29,700 nt of DNA from CSSed11-175R1 sp041685735 (GTDB taxonomy: Bacteria; Actinomycetota; Nitriliruptoria; Nitriliruptorales; Nitriliruptoraceae), in assembly GCA_041685735.1 (NCBI GenBank), contig JAWLFE010000035.1, positions 1 through 29,700 of the forward strand. Reading direction: 5' to 3'. Within the stretch, counting starts at the first letter, position 1. Each line of letters begins with the position of its first letter. Below the pieces are notes generated by a model that made no database searches, was not told where the DNA came from, and saw nothing but the letters and a program-made list of their open reading frames with translations. Shown in pieces: positions 6,808 through 14,847 of the stretch. A program made the position numbers and the translations under genes.

Positions 6808-9561
6808 GTGGATCGAGAAGCGACCAGCACACAGGTCCGGATGCTCGGGGACCTGCTCGGACGGACCATCGCCGACATCGAGGGTGAGGACCGCTTCGCG
6901 CTCGTGGAACGGGTGCGCAGCCTCTCGATCGATCACCGCGACGGCGAGGAGCAGGCGGGACCGGAACTCACCGATCTGCTCCGCACGGTCTCGCCGGAGG
7001 ATGCCGTGGTCCTGGCCTCCGCGTTCGCCGCCTGGTTCCGCCTGATCAACCTCGCCGAGGATCAGGCCCTGGTCCGCCAGATGATCGTCGATCGGGAGCT
7101 GGCCGCAGCCAACCACGAACCGTTCGTCGACAGCATCGCGCAGTCGGTGGAACGATTGGCGACCCGCGGCGTGACCGCTGACCGGATCGGCGAGGTGCTG
7201 GATGGCCTGGCGGTCCGACCCGTGCTCACCGCGCACCCGACCGAATCCAACCGCCGGACGATGCTGACCAAGCTCAACCGCATCTCCGTGGCGCTCCGTC
7301 GGCTGGACCAGGAGACGCTCTCCCCCGAGGCGCGCGACGGCGTCCACCGCTACCTCGCCGAGGAGGTGGCTTCCCTGTGGCTGACCGACGAGACCCGGAC
7401 CCGGCCGCCGACCGTGATCGACGAGGTCCGCAACGGGCTGTACTGGATCGACGCCGTCCTGTTCGATCTGGTCCCACGGCTGTACCGGGAGATGGACGCG
7501 GCCATCGCGCGTACCTTCCCGACGGCGCAGGTGGACGTCGGGCGCTTCCTGACCTTCGGGTCCTGGATCGGTGGCGACCGTGACGGCAACCCCAACGTCA
7601 CCCAGGCGGTGACGGAACAGACCCTGCGTGAGCACTCGATGTTGGCGATCAAGCTGCTCCGACGCAGCATCGACCGGCTCCACGCCCACCTGTCGGTCAG
7701 TGCCACGCGCGGCACGACGACGGAACTGGCCGAGCGGTACGACGCGCTGCGTGACCTGCTCCCCGAGGAGGCAGCGGCCATCGAACGGCGGTACGAGGCC
7801 CAGCCACACCGGCAGTTCCTCGCGCTGACCTACCGGGTCCTGCAGAACACGGAGATGCAGGCAGGGCACCCCTGGCGTGCCGACCATCGGGTCGGCCCCC
7901 AGAGCTACGGGCACCCGGACGGGTTCATCGCAGACCTCCAACTGCTCCGCGACAGCCTGCGGCAGGCCGGAGGCGCCGCCATCGCGGACGGGCGGGTGCG
8001 CGACCTGCAGGTGCAGGCCGAGGTCTTCGGGTTCCACCTCGCCACCCTCGACCTCCGACAGCACGCCGCTCGGCACCGGGAGGCGCTCGCCGCGATCTTC
8101 CGCCGCTACGGAGACACCGATGACTACACCGCGCTCTCCGAGCAGGACCGGCTGGCACTGCTCACCCACGAACTCGACATCGACCGGCCGCTGACCCCCG
8201 CGGTGCTCGACTTCGACGAGGACACCAACGAGACCCTGGGGCTGTTCCGCACGGTGCGGCGCGCCTACGAGCGCATCAGTCGCCAGGCGATCGACACCTA
8301 CATCATCTCCATGACCGAACAGGTGTCCGACGTCCTGGCGGTCCTGGTCATGGCGCGGGACGCGGGCTGCTCGGATGGCCTGGATGTCGTCCCGTTGTTC
8401 GAGACGGTGGACGACCTGGAGCGGGCGCCACGGGTCCTCGACGACCTGCTGCGCACCCCGACCTACCGGGAGCACATCCGCCGCCGTGGTGAGCACCAGC
8501 AGGTGATGATCGGCTACAGCGACTCCAACAAGGACGGCGGCTACCTGACCGCCACCTGGCAGCTGCAGAAGGCGCAGCGGGCGCTGGCCGCGGTCGCCGA
8601 CGAGCACGGCATCGCCCTGACGCTCTTCCACGGTCGGGGCGGCTCGGTGGGCCGGGGCGGCGGGCCGGCCAACGCCGCGATCCGTGCCCAGCCCCCGGAG
8701 TCCGTGCGCGGACGGCTCCGCCTGACCGAGCAGGGCGAGGTCATCGCCGCGCGCTACCGCGACCCGGCCCTGGCGCACCGCCACCTCGAACAGCTGATCA
8801 GCGCGGTGCTCGTGACCGCACGCCCCGACCGAGCGAAGAAGACCACGGACCGGGCGGACGTCGTGCTCGACGAGTTGTCGGACCTGGCGCGCGAGGCCTA
8901 CCAGAGCCTGGTCCACGCTGACCCGCACCTGATCGACTACCTGCACGAGGCCACGCCGCTGTCCGCCATCGGCCAGCTCAACCTCGCCTCGCGACCGGCA
9001 CGCCGGCAGCCCGGCCGGAGCATCAACGACCTGCGCGCGATCCCCTGGGTCTTCGCCTGGACGCAGTGCCGGATCCACCTGCCCGCGTGGTTCGGCATCG
9101 GCACGGCCCTGCACACCTGGGCCCGCGACGACGAGGACCGTTGGGCGGAACTGCGCGCCATCACCCAGGAGAGCCCACTGCTCCGCGTGACCTTCGACAA
9201 CGTCGAGATGTCCCTCGCGAAGGCCGATCTGCGCATCGCCGCCGACTACGCGCGACTCGCCCGCCCCGAGGTCCGGGACGCGGTGCTCCCGCAGCTGATC
9301 GCGGAGCACGACCGGACGGTGAGCGGGCTGCTACGCATCACGGGACACACCGAACTGGTCGCCCATGATCCGGATCTCGCCGAGGTCCTGCGACTGCGTG
9401 ACCCGTACCTCGATCCGCTGCACGCGGTCCAGGTCGCCCTGCTCGACCGCCTCCAGCACGCGAGCGACGACGACCGGCACAACGGGCAGACGGATGCGCT
9501 CCGGCAGGCCATCCTGGTCGCGACGAACGGTATCGCCGCGGGGCTGCGCAACACGGGCTGA
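6808..9561 (+). CDS. ppc: Phosphoenolpyruvate carboxylase
   Basis: A 917-aa enzyme that adds bicarbonate to phosphoenolpyruvate to give oxaloacetate, the anaplerotic feed to the TCA cycle. All landmarks are present: VLTAHPTESNRR with catalytic His143, GSWIGGDRDGNP near residue 255, GYSDSNKDGG near 569, the FHGRGGSVGRGGGP loop near 607, a conserved RYRDP stretch, and the C-terminal GLRNTG that forms part of the allosteric/active site. Length is normal for bacteria. The start is GTG 6808..6810, with only a weak CAGG upstream. TAATCT at 6760..6765 could serve as a -10 element, though no good -35 precedes it. A GC-rich palindrome follows the stop at 9572..9585. The gene stands alone, divergent from the sulfurtransferase. 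Confidence 0.98.
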   Translation: MDREATSTQVRMLGDLLGRTIADIEGEDRFALVERVRSLSIDHRDGEEQAGPELTDLLRTVSPEDAVVLASAFAAWFRLINLAEDQALVRQMIVDRELAAANHEPFVDSIAQSVERLATRGVTADRIGEVLDGLAVRPVLTAHPTESNRRTMLTKLNRISVALRRLDQETLSPEARDGVHRYLAEEVASLWLTDETRTRPPTVIDEVRNGLYWIDAVLFDLVPRLYREMDAAIARTFPTAQVDVGRFLTFGSWIGGDRDGNPNVTQAVTEQTLREHSMLAIKLLRRSIDRLHAHLSVSATRGTTTELAERYDALRDLLPEEAAAIERRYEAQPHRQFLALTYRVLQNTEMQAGHPWRADHRVGPQSYGHPDGFIADLQLLRDSLRQAGGAAIADGRVRDLQVQAEVFGFHLATLDLRQHAARHREALAAIFRRYGDTDDYTALSEQDRLALLTHELDIDRPLTPAVLDFDEDTNETLGLFRTVRRAYERISRQAIDTYIISMTEQVSDVLAVLVMARDAGCSDGLDVVPLFETVDDLERAPRVLDDLLRTPTYREHIRRRGEHQQVMIGYSDSNKDGGYLTATWQLQKAQRALAAVADEHGIALTLFHGRGGSVGRGGGPANAAIRAQPPESVRGRLRLTEQGEVIAARYRDPALAHRHLEQLISAVLVTARPDRAKKTTDRADVVLDELSDLAREAYQSLVHADPHLIDYLHEATPLSAIGQLNLASRPARRQPGRSINDLRAIPWVFAWTQCRIHLPAWFGIGTALHTWARDDEDRWAELRAITQESPLLRVTFDNVEMSLAKADLRIAADYARLARPEVRDAVLPQLIAEHDRTVSGLLRITGHTELVAHDPDLAEVLRLRDPYLDPLHAVQVALLDRLQHASDDDRHNGQTDALRQAILVATNGIAAGLRNTG

Positions 9562-9571
9562 CCGCACCACC

Positions 9572-9585
9572 GATCCCCCGGGATC
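9572..9585. terminator. GC-rich palindrome after ppc
   Basis: GATCCC (9572..9577) and GGGATC (9580..9585) form a perfect inverted repeat with a 2-nt centre, 10 bp after the ppc stop. The loop is very tight and no T run follows. It may stop or protect the ppc message; evidence is positional only. Confidence 0.3.
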
Positions 9586-9596
9586 CGCGAACCGGG

Positions 9597-9625
9597 CTCA
9601 AGGACGACCCCCGTGGCGCCGATGT
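9597..9625 (+). promoter_or_regulatory. Sigma-28 (FliA/SigD)-type promoter candidate for the conservon
   Basis: CTCAAG (9597..9602), exactly 15 nt, then GCCGATGT (9618..9625). FliA-type promoters read TAAA or TCAAG, about 15 nt, then GCCGATAA, so both boxes and the spacing fit. It lies 37 bp ahead of the cvnA start in a short gap and I found no other copy in the intergenic regions. No flagellar gene is in the window, so the call rests on the sequence match alone. Confidence 0.5.
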
Positions 9626-9662
9626 CCCCCACCAAGGACGTCTGACGTACCCAGGGGGACGT

Positions 9663-11437
9663 GTGGAGACCACAGCGCAGCTGTCGAGGATCGATCGGGC
9701 CCGCTCCTGGCTCCCCCGGGGCGACACGCTGGACGCCAAGGCCTTCCGCGAGCGCCACCGCACCCTGAGCATCCTCCTGGCGCTGCACATCCCGGTCCTG
9801 GCGGGCTTCGGCATCGCCATGGGCCAGGGCGTCACGCACGCACTCATCGAAGCGGGCGCGGCGGGTGTGTTCCTCGGACTGGCGCTGATCCCCGCCATGC
9901 CGCGGCGCTTCCAGGGCATCCTCGTCAGCGCCGGCCTCGTCTGGTGTTCCGCGGTGCTCGTGCACTTCTCCGGCGGGTACATCGAAGCCCACTTCCACTT
10001 CTTCGTGATCCTCGGCTTCATCGCGCTGTACCAGGACTGGGCCGCGTTCGGATGGGCCATCATCTTCACGGCGCTCAGCCACGGCCTCGGCTCCCAGTTG
10101 GCGCCCGACCTGATGTTCAACCACGGTGCGGCGATCGAGCAGCCCTGGACCTGGGCCCTGATCCACGCCGGGATGGTGCTCTTCGCCGCCGTGGGGCAGA
10201 TCATCGGGTGGCGGCATGCGGAGACCGCGCAGGATCGCGCGACGCACCTGACCACCCAACTGGTCCGCGAGCAGGCGGAGCGGCAGGCGTCCTACTCCCG
10301 CATCTACGTCAACCTGGCGCGTCGCACCCAGTCGTTGCTCCACCGGCAACTGTCGGTGATCGACGACCTGGAGGACAACGAGGAGGACCCGGACACGCTG
10401 CGCAAGCTCTTCCAGCTCGACCACCTCACCACCCGGGTCCGTCGCAACGCGGAGTCGTTGCTCGTGATGGCCGGCGAGGACTCCCCCCGCCGCTGGAACG
10501 CACCGGTCGCCCTGGCAGACATCGCCCGGGCCGCCGCATCGGAGATCGAGCAGTACGAGCGTGCGGACATCCGCGTCGCCGATCCGATCGCTGTCGCCGG
10601 GACCGCCGTCGTGGACGTCACGCACCTGCTCGCCGAGCTGGTCGAGAACGCCGCGGAGTACTCCGCGCCGACCACCTCCGTGGTCGTTGGCGGCTACGCG
10701 ACGCTGGACGGCGCGGTGCTGACCATCGAGGACCACGGCATCGGCATGAGCCAGCAGGACCTGGACGCGGCCAACGCCACCCTGTTGGACCCACCGGAAC
10801 TCGATGATGAGGTGGTCCGCCACCTCGGCTTCCAGGTCGTGGCCCGGTTGGCGCGCAAGCTCGGGATGCGGGTGCAGCTGCGGCCCACCGTCGGCGGCGG
10901 GCTCACCGCCGTCGTGGAGGTGCCGAGCAGCCTGCTGGCAGGCCANNNNNNNNNNNNNNNNNNNNNNNNNNNNNNNNNNNNNNNNNNNNNNNNNNNNNNN
11001 NNNNNNNNNNNNNNNNNNNNNNNNNNNNNNNNNNNNNNNNNNNNNGCACCGCCACCGGATCCACCGATGGCGCACAGGACCCGGCGCGCACGCCGCCGGC
11101 CGCAGCCGACGGTGAGCCCCCAGACACGGATGTCGACCCGCTCTTCGACGAACTGTTCGATCGGCAGGCGACCGCCCCGGCCACCGATGCAAGGACGTCG
11201 ACTGCCCCACCGGGCGCTGCCTCGGTCCCAGCAGCTCCCACGCCGTCCCTCGGGAGCCTCCCACAGCGCACCCCGGCCGCGAGCCTCGCCGCCGGTCTGC
11301 GTGAGACGTTCCCGGAGCGGCGTGAGGAGCCCAGCGCACCGCCCGAGGCCCGCCAGGCGCTGTCGGCGTTCCAGGCAGCGAGCCGCGCCGGCCGTGACGC
11401 CGCAGCACGCAACGACACGGGGGATGATCACCGATGA
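9663..11437 (+). CDS. cvnA: Conservon sensor, histidine-kinase-like membrane protein (CvnA), interrupted by an assembly gap
   Basis: It starts at GTG 9663..9665, with AGGGGG at 9653..9658. Residues 36-185 hold about six membrane helices, with the motif HFHFF followed by YQDW between helices 4 and 5. A dimerisation/phosphoacceptor-like region follows (VNLARRTQSLL, then LDHLTTRVRRNAESLL with a candidate His), then a HATPase domain with N box ELVENAAEYSAP and G1 box EDHGIGM. The 100 N cut the gene after the ATPase domain. Beyond them about 130 codons, read in the frame starting at 11048, give a Pro/Ala-rich tail ending at TGA 11435..11437. The two halves are out of register across the N block, so the true gap length is not 100 bp. 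The stop overlaps the cvnB start (ATGA). By analogy with Streptomyces conservons, it senses a signal and acts with the roadblock and GTPase partners at the membrane. Confidence 0.88.
10946..11045. other. Assembly gap (100 N)
   Basis: Exactly 100 N, the conventional placeholder for a gap of unknown size. It falls within the 3' part of cvnA. The coding frames on the two sides differ by 2 modulo 3, so the real length cannot be 100 if the gene is intact. Confidence 0.99.
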
Positions 11438-11847
11438 CCAACACACTCGGTGGGGTCGACTTCCTCGTCGCCGCCTTCGCCCGCAAGGTTCCCGGGGTCA
11501 CCCACGGCCTGGTGGTCAGCGCCGATGGTCTGCTCCTGGCGATGTCCGATGGCCTGGACCGCGCCACGGGCGATCACCTGTCCGCCGTGGCCTCAGGGCT
11601 GTCGAGTCTGACGCAGGGCGCCGCGCGGATGTTCGACGCGGGTCGGGTCGAGCAGGTGATCGTCGAGATGGACGCGGGCTACCTCTTCGTCACACCGATC
11701 AGCGACGGGTCGCTGCTCGCCGTGCTCGCTGAGCGGACGGGCGACATCGGACTGATCGGCTACGAGATGGCCATCCTGGTCAAGAAGGTGGGCGATGCCC
11801 TCACGCCGGCGCTGCGCCACCAGCTCGCTGCCGGCCTGCCGCGGTGA
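11434..11847 (+). CDS. cvnB: Roadblock/LC7-domain protein (CvnB)
   Basis: A 137-aa single-domain protein starting at ATG 11434..11436, overlapping the cvnA stop by 4 bp. It has the Roadblock/LC7 pattern: GVTHGLVVSADGLLLAMSDG near the N terminus, HLSAVASGLSSLTQGAARMF, and a C-terminal strand-helix with GSLLAVLAERTGDIGLIGYEMA. This matches actinobacterial conservon CvnB and MglB-like proteins. Such proteins form homodimers and act as GTPase-activating or scaffolding partners of small Ras-like GTPases, here presumably CvnD. It ends in a GTGA overlap with cvnC. Confidence 0.93.
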   Translation: MTNTLGGVDFLVAAFARKVPGVTHGLVVSADGLLLAMSDGLDRATGDHLSAVASGLSSLTQGAARMFDAGRVEQVIVEMDAGYLFVTPISDGSLLAVLAERTGDIGLIGYEMAILVKKVGDALTPALRHQLAAGLPR

Positions 11848-12191
11848 GCACGAGCGACCCGGATCGGCTCGTCCGTCCCTACCTGATCACGGGTGGGCGG
11901 ACACGTCCGGTGGGCGAGCTCGCGATCGAAGCACTGGTCGAGACGACCGCGGCCGCCCGCGAACGGAGCGTCACCCTCCGGTTCGAACGGCAGCAGGTCG
12001 TCTCCCTGTGCGCCACCCCCGTCTCGATCGCGGAGATCGCCGCCGGCATCTCCGTGCCCCTGGGGGTGGCGAAGGTCATCGTCGCGGATCTGGCCGCGGA
12101 CGGCCTGCTCACCATCCACGGGACCGCATCGGCCGATGGGCCGAGCGTTCCCCTGCTCGAACGGCTCCTCGATGGACTCAGCTCCTGCTGA
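11844..12191 (+). CDS. cvnC: DUF742 winged-helix-like protein (CvnC)
   Basis: A 115-aa protein from GTG 11844..11846, overlapping the cvnB stop by 4 bp. It begins with the family hallmark RLVRPYLITGGRTRP and continues into a helix-turn-helix-like region of SLCATPVSIAEIAAGISVPLGVAKVIVADLAADG, as in other DUF742 proteins. It sits between the roadblock and GTPase genes in nearly all conservons. The biochemical role is unclear; the fold suggests nucleic-acid or protein binding in the cytoplasmic complex. Confidence 0.92.
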   Translation: MSTSDPDRLVRPYLITGGRTRPVGELAIEALVETTAAARERSVTLRFERQQVVSLCATPVSIAEIAAGISVPLGVAKVIVADLAADGLLTIHGTASADGPSVPLLERLLDGLSSC

Positions 12192-12780
12192 CACGATGAC
12201 GGCACCACGGGTACCGCCACCCGCCCCGGTCTCGACCAAGATCGTCGTCGCCGGAGGCTTCGGTGTGGGCAAGACCACGGCGGTCGGCGCGATCAGCGAG
12301 ATCACCCCGCTGCGCACCGAAGCCGCGATGACCTCCGCGTCGATGGGGATCGACGACACCTCGGCCGTGGGCGACAAGACGACCACGACGGTCGCCATGG
12401 ACTTCGGTCGGTTGACCCTGGCCGATGGGCTGGTGCTCTACCTGTTCGGCACACCGGGACAGGACCGGTTCTGGTTCATGTGGGACGAGCTCACCCGCGG
12501 GGCCGTCGGTGCCCTCGTGCTCGTCGACACCCGGCGGCTGGCGGACGGGTTCCCCGCGGTCGACTACTTCGAGCAGCGGGGCCTGCCGTTCCTCGTCGGG
12601 GTCAACGTGTTCGACCCGGGCCACGAGCACCCGCTGGACGAGGTGCGGGCGGCACTGGCCCTCGGGCCCGACGTCCCGGTCGTGCGGTGCGATGCCCGGT
12701 CACGTGCGTCGGTCCGGACCTTGCTGGTCGAGTTGACCACGCATGCCATCAGCCGGGCGCGTGCTGCGAGCACCAGCTGA
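12172..12780 (+). CDS. cvnD: Conservon small GTPase (CvnD)
   Basis: 202 aa if ATG 12172..12174 is used, overlapping cvnC by 20 bp. ATG 12196..12198, 4 bp after the cvnC stop, is the alternative; neither has a strong ribosome binding site. It is a Ras/Arf-like GTP-binding protein: P-loop GGFGVGKTT, a switch I region with TTTTVAMDFGR, and G3 LFGTPGQDRF. In place of the usual NKxD it has NVFDP, as is common in this family (ATP/GTP-binding DUF/CvnD type). It is expected to cycle between GTP and GDP states under CvnB control and to signal from the CvnA complex. It is the last gene of the conservon; a strong palindrome follows at 12815. Confidence 0.93.
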   Translation: MDSAPADTMTAPRVPPPAPVSTKIVVAGGFGVGKTTAVGAISEITPLRTEAAMTSASMGIDDTSAVGDKTTTTVAMDFGRLTLADGLVLYLFGTPGQDRFWFMWDELTRGAVGALVLVDTRRLADGFPAVDYFEQRGLPFLVGVNVFDPGHEHPLDEVRAALALGPDVPVVRCDARSRASVRTLLVELTTHAISRARAASTS

Positions 12781-12814
12781 CGACCGCCTCCCGACGGCCC
12801 GATACAGTGCCCTT

Positions 12815-12835
12815 GTCGGCACCGACGGTGCCGAC
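12815..12835. repeat. Perfect 10-bp inverted repeat with 1-nt centre upstream of the TPP riboswitch
   Basis: GTCGGCACCG (12815..12824), A, CGGTGCCGAC (12826..12835). It lies 34 bp after the cvnD stop and 5 bp before the TPP aptamer. It could be a terminator for the conservon (no T tract), a protein-binding palindrome, or a 5'-terminal hairpin of the thiamine transcript. A weak promoter-like pair, CTGACG (12777..12782) and GATACA (12801..12806), would start transcription just before it. Confidence 0.55.
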
Positions 12836-12840
12836 AGCGA

Positions 12841-12968
12841 CACCCGGGGAGCTCGGGACAGCCGGGCTGAGAGGGTGACCACCGCCCGTGGACGGTCTTC
12901 GGACACGTCCCGGACGAGCGTCATCGACCCGTGGAACCTGAGCTGGGTAATGCCAGCGGAGGGAGGTG
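12841..12968 (+). ncRNA. TPP (THI-box) riboswitch
   Basis: Conserved THI-element strings are in order: CGGGGAGC near the start, GGGCTGAGAGGGTGACCACC containing CTGAGA (12867..12872), then GACCCGTGGAACCTGA and CTGGGTAATGCCAGCGGAGGGA. The variable P3 arm between them is long and GC-rich (about 12885..12920). CACC (12841..12844) can pair with GGTG (12965..12968) as P1. The ribosome binding site GGAGG (12962..12966) overlaps that P1 strand and the conserved GGGA, and GTG follows at 12973. TPP binding should therefore hide the ribosome binding site directly, with no separate expression platform visible. Confidence 0.95.
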
Positions 12969-12972
12969 CACG

Positions 12973-13662
12973 GTGCTCGAGTCATCCACGTCCCCGTCGT
13001 CGATCGACGGCGAGGTCATCGTGCTGGCCGGCGGAGACACCGTCGACGCGTCGATCCGTCACCTCCTGCCGCGCCGTGCGACCGTGATCGCCGCAGACTC
13101 CGGGTTGGCGCTCGCGCCGATCCTGGGCCTGACCGTCGACCTCGTCGTCGGTGACCTGGATTCCGTCGATCCGGACCAGTTGACGGCGGCCCGTGCCGCC
13201 GGTGCGCGGGTCGACCGGCATCCGGTCGACAAGGACCGGACCGACCTGGCCATCGCCCTCGACACGGCGATGACCCGATCGCCGGACCGCATCACGGTCG
13301 TCGGCGGACACGGTGGTCGACTCGATCACCTGCTGGCCAACGCCGCGCTGCTCGCCGCCCCCGCCTACGCGGGGACACGGCTCATGGCGCGCATGGGTCA
13401 CGCCACCCTCACGGTGGTGCGTGGCGGTCGCTCGGCGACCGAGCTCTCCGGCGCACCGGGTGACCTGGTCAGCCTGCTCGCCGTCCACGGTGACGCTGTC
13501 GGCGTCACGACCGACGGTCTGCGGTTCGCGTTGGACAGCCAGGACCTGGCCGCAGGTTCCTCGCAGGGTGTCAGCAACGAGTTCACCGGTGACCGGGCCA
13601 CGGTGGCGCTGCACGACGGCGTCCTGCTCGTGGTCCAGCCGGCCGAGACCGACCAAGGATGA
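12973..13662 (+). CDS. thiN: Thiamine pyrophosphokinase
   Basis: A 229-aa cytoplasmic enzyme that transfers pyrophosphate from ATP to thiamine, giving TPP. GTG 12973..12975 is chosen because GGAGG ends 6 nt upstream within the riboswitch; the frame further upstream is aptamer RNA. Family motifs are present: AADSGLA (nucleotide/Mg region), VVGDLDSVDP, KDRTDLAIAL with the Asp/Thr substrate-site pattern, and GGHGGRLDHLLAN. A C-terminal beta domain ends the protein. It is directly behind a TPP riboswitch and overlaps the start region of the thiamine-binding lipoprotein gene, so imported thiamine is pyrophosphorylated by a product of the same message. Confidence 0.95.
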   Translation: MLESSTSPSSIDGEVIVLAGGDTVDASIRHLLPRRATVIAADSGLALAPILGLTVDLVVGDLDSVDPDQLTAARAAGARVDRHPVDKDRTDLAIALDTAMTRSPDRITVVGGHGGRLDHLLANAALLAAPAYAGTRLMARMGHATLTVVRGGRSATELSGAPGDLVSLLAVHGDAVGVTTDGLRFALDSQDLAAGSSQGVSNEFTGDRATVALHDGVLLVVQPAETDQG

Positions 13663-13667
13663 ACCCG

Positions 13668-14840
13668 ATGAAGACAACCCGACAGATGCTCGGCCCAGTC
13701 CTGCTGTCGTTGGCGCTCGTGCTGGGCGCGTGTGGCGACGGACCGACCGATGAACCGGTCGATGGATCGACCGATGCCACCACGGACGACGATCCGGCCG
13801 TGGACGACGACACCGGCGCAGGAGCCGACGAACCCGAGGTGGAGGACGACGCTGCGGGCACCGACGATCCACCTGACGAGGTGACCATCCGCCTGATGAC
13901 ACACGACTCGTTCGACGTGTCGACCGACGTGCTGGAGGCCTTCACCCAGGAGACGGGGATCGACGTCGAGGTGGTGCCCATGGGCGATGCCGGCACCGCC
14001 CTGAACCAGGCGATCCTGACCGCGGACCAGCCGCAGGGTGACCTGCTGTTCGGGGTCGACACGACCTTCCTGTCGCGGGCCCTGGACGCCGATCTGTTCC
14101 AGAGCTACGCATCCCCCCGGCTGGACGTCGTGCCCGAGCGCTACCAGCTCGATCCGGAGCACCGACTCACCCCGATCGACGTCGGTGACGTCTGCCTGAA
14201 CTACGACGTCGGCTGGTTCGAAGAGGCGGACATCCCGGTGCCGGAGGACCTCAGCGACCTGCTCGACGAGCGGTACGAGGGGCTCCTGGCGGTGCAGAAC
14301 CCGGCGACCTCCTCCCCCGGCCTGGCCTTCCTGCTGGCCACGATCGACCACTTCGGTGAACCGGGCTACCTCGATGCCTGGGAGGCGCTGCGCGACAACG
14401 ATGTCCTGGTCACCGATGGGTGGACCGAGGCCTACTACGGGGAGTTCACCGCCGCGAGCGACGGTGACCGACCGATCGTGGTCTCCTACGCGTCCAGCCC
14501 GCCGGCCGAGGTGTTCTTCGCCGATCCGACACCGGACGAGGCGCCCACGGGCGTGGTCGAGGCATCGTGCATCCGGCAGATCGAGTTCGTCGGGATCCTC
14601 GGGAGCACCGAGCACCCCGACGAGGCGCAGCAACTGGTCGACTTCATGCTGTCGACGACGTTCCAGGAGGACATCCCGTTGACGATGTTCGTGTTCCCGG
14701 TCGTCGATGACGCGGATCTCCCACAGGTCTTCGTCGACCACGCCGTGCTGCCCGACGATCCGCTCGACCTCGATCCACAGGTGATCGGTGAGAACCGCGA
14801 GGAGTGGATCGACCAGTGGACCCGGACCGTGCTGCGGTGA
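13668..14840 (+). CDS. thiB: Thiamine ABC transporter substrate-binding lipoprotein
   Basis: A 390-aa protein from ATG 13668..13670, with AAGGA 8 nt upstream; another ATG at 13659 overlaps the previous stop but has no ribosome binding site. Residues 1-23 form a lipoprotein signal ending in LGAC, so Cys is lipidated and the protein is anchored outside the membrane. A strongly acidic, probably disordered linker (about 25-65, Asp/Glu/Thr-rich) follows. The rest is a type II periplasmic-binding fold of the ThiB kind: VTIRLMTHDSFDVS, GDLLFGVDTTFLSRAL, TPIDVGDVCLNYD and SSPGLAFLLATI. The ferric-ion binding family is related, but the riboswitch and kinase partners make thiamine (or TPP) the likely ligand. 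Confidence 0.92.
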   Translation: MKTTRQMLGPVLLSLALVLGACGDGPTDEPVDGSTDATTDDDPAVDDDTGAGADEPEVEDDAAGTDDPPDEVTIRLMTHDSFDVSTDVLEAFTQETGIDVEVVPMGDAGTALNQAILTADQPQGDLLFGVDTTFLSRALDADLFQSYASPRLDVVPERYQLDPEHRLTPIDVGDVCLNYDVGWFEEADIPVPEDLSDLLDERYEGLLAVQNPATSSPGLAFLLATIDHFGEPGYLDAWEALRDNDVLVTDGWTEAYYGEFTAASDGDRPIVVSYASSPPAEVFFADPTPDEAPTGVVEASCIRQIEFVGILGSTEHPDEAQQLVDFMLSTTFQEDIPLTMFVFPVVDDADLPQVFVDHAVLPDDPLDLDPQVIGENREEWIDQWTRTVLR

Positions 14841-14847
14841 GCAACCG

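Noticed and set aside
6637..9309. Long open frame on the minus strand opposite ppc
   Set aside because: It is antisense to a fully conserved PEP carboxylase, its product is rich in Val/Gly/Arg/His without known motifs, and it arises from GC-rich codon bias.
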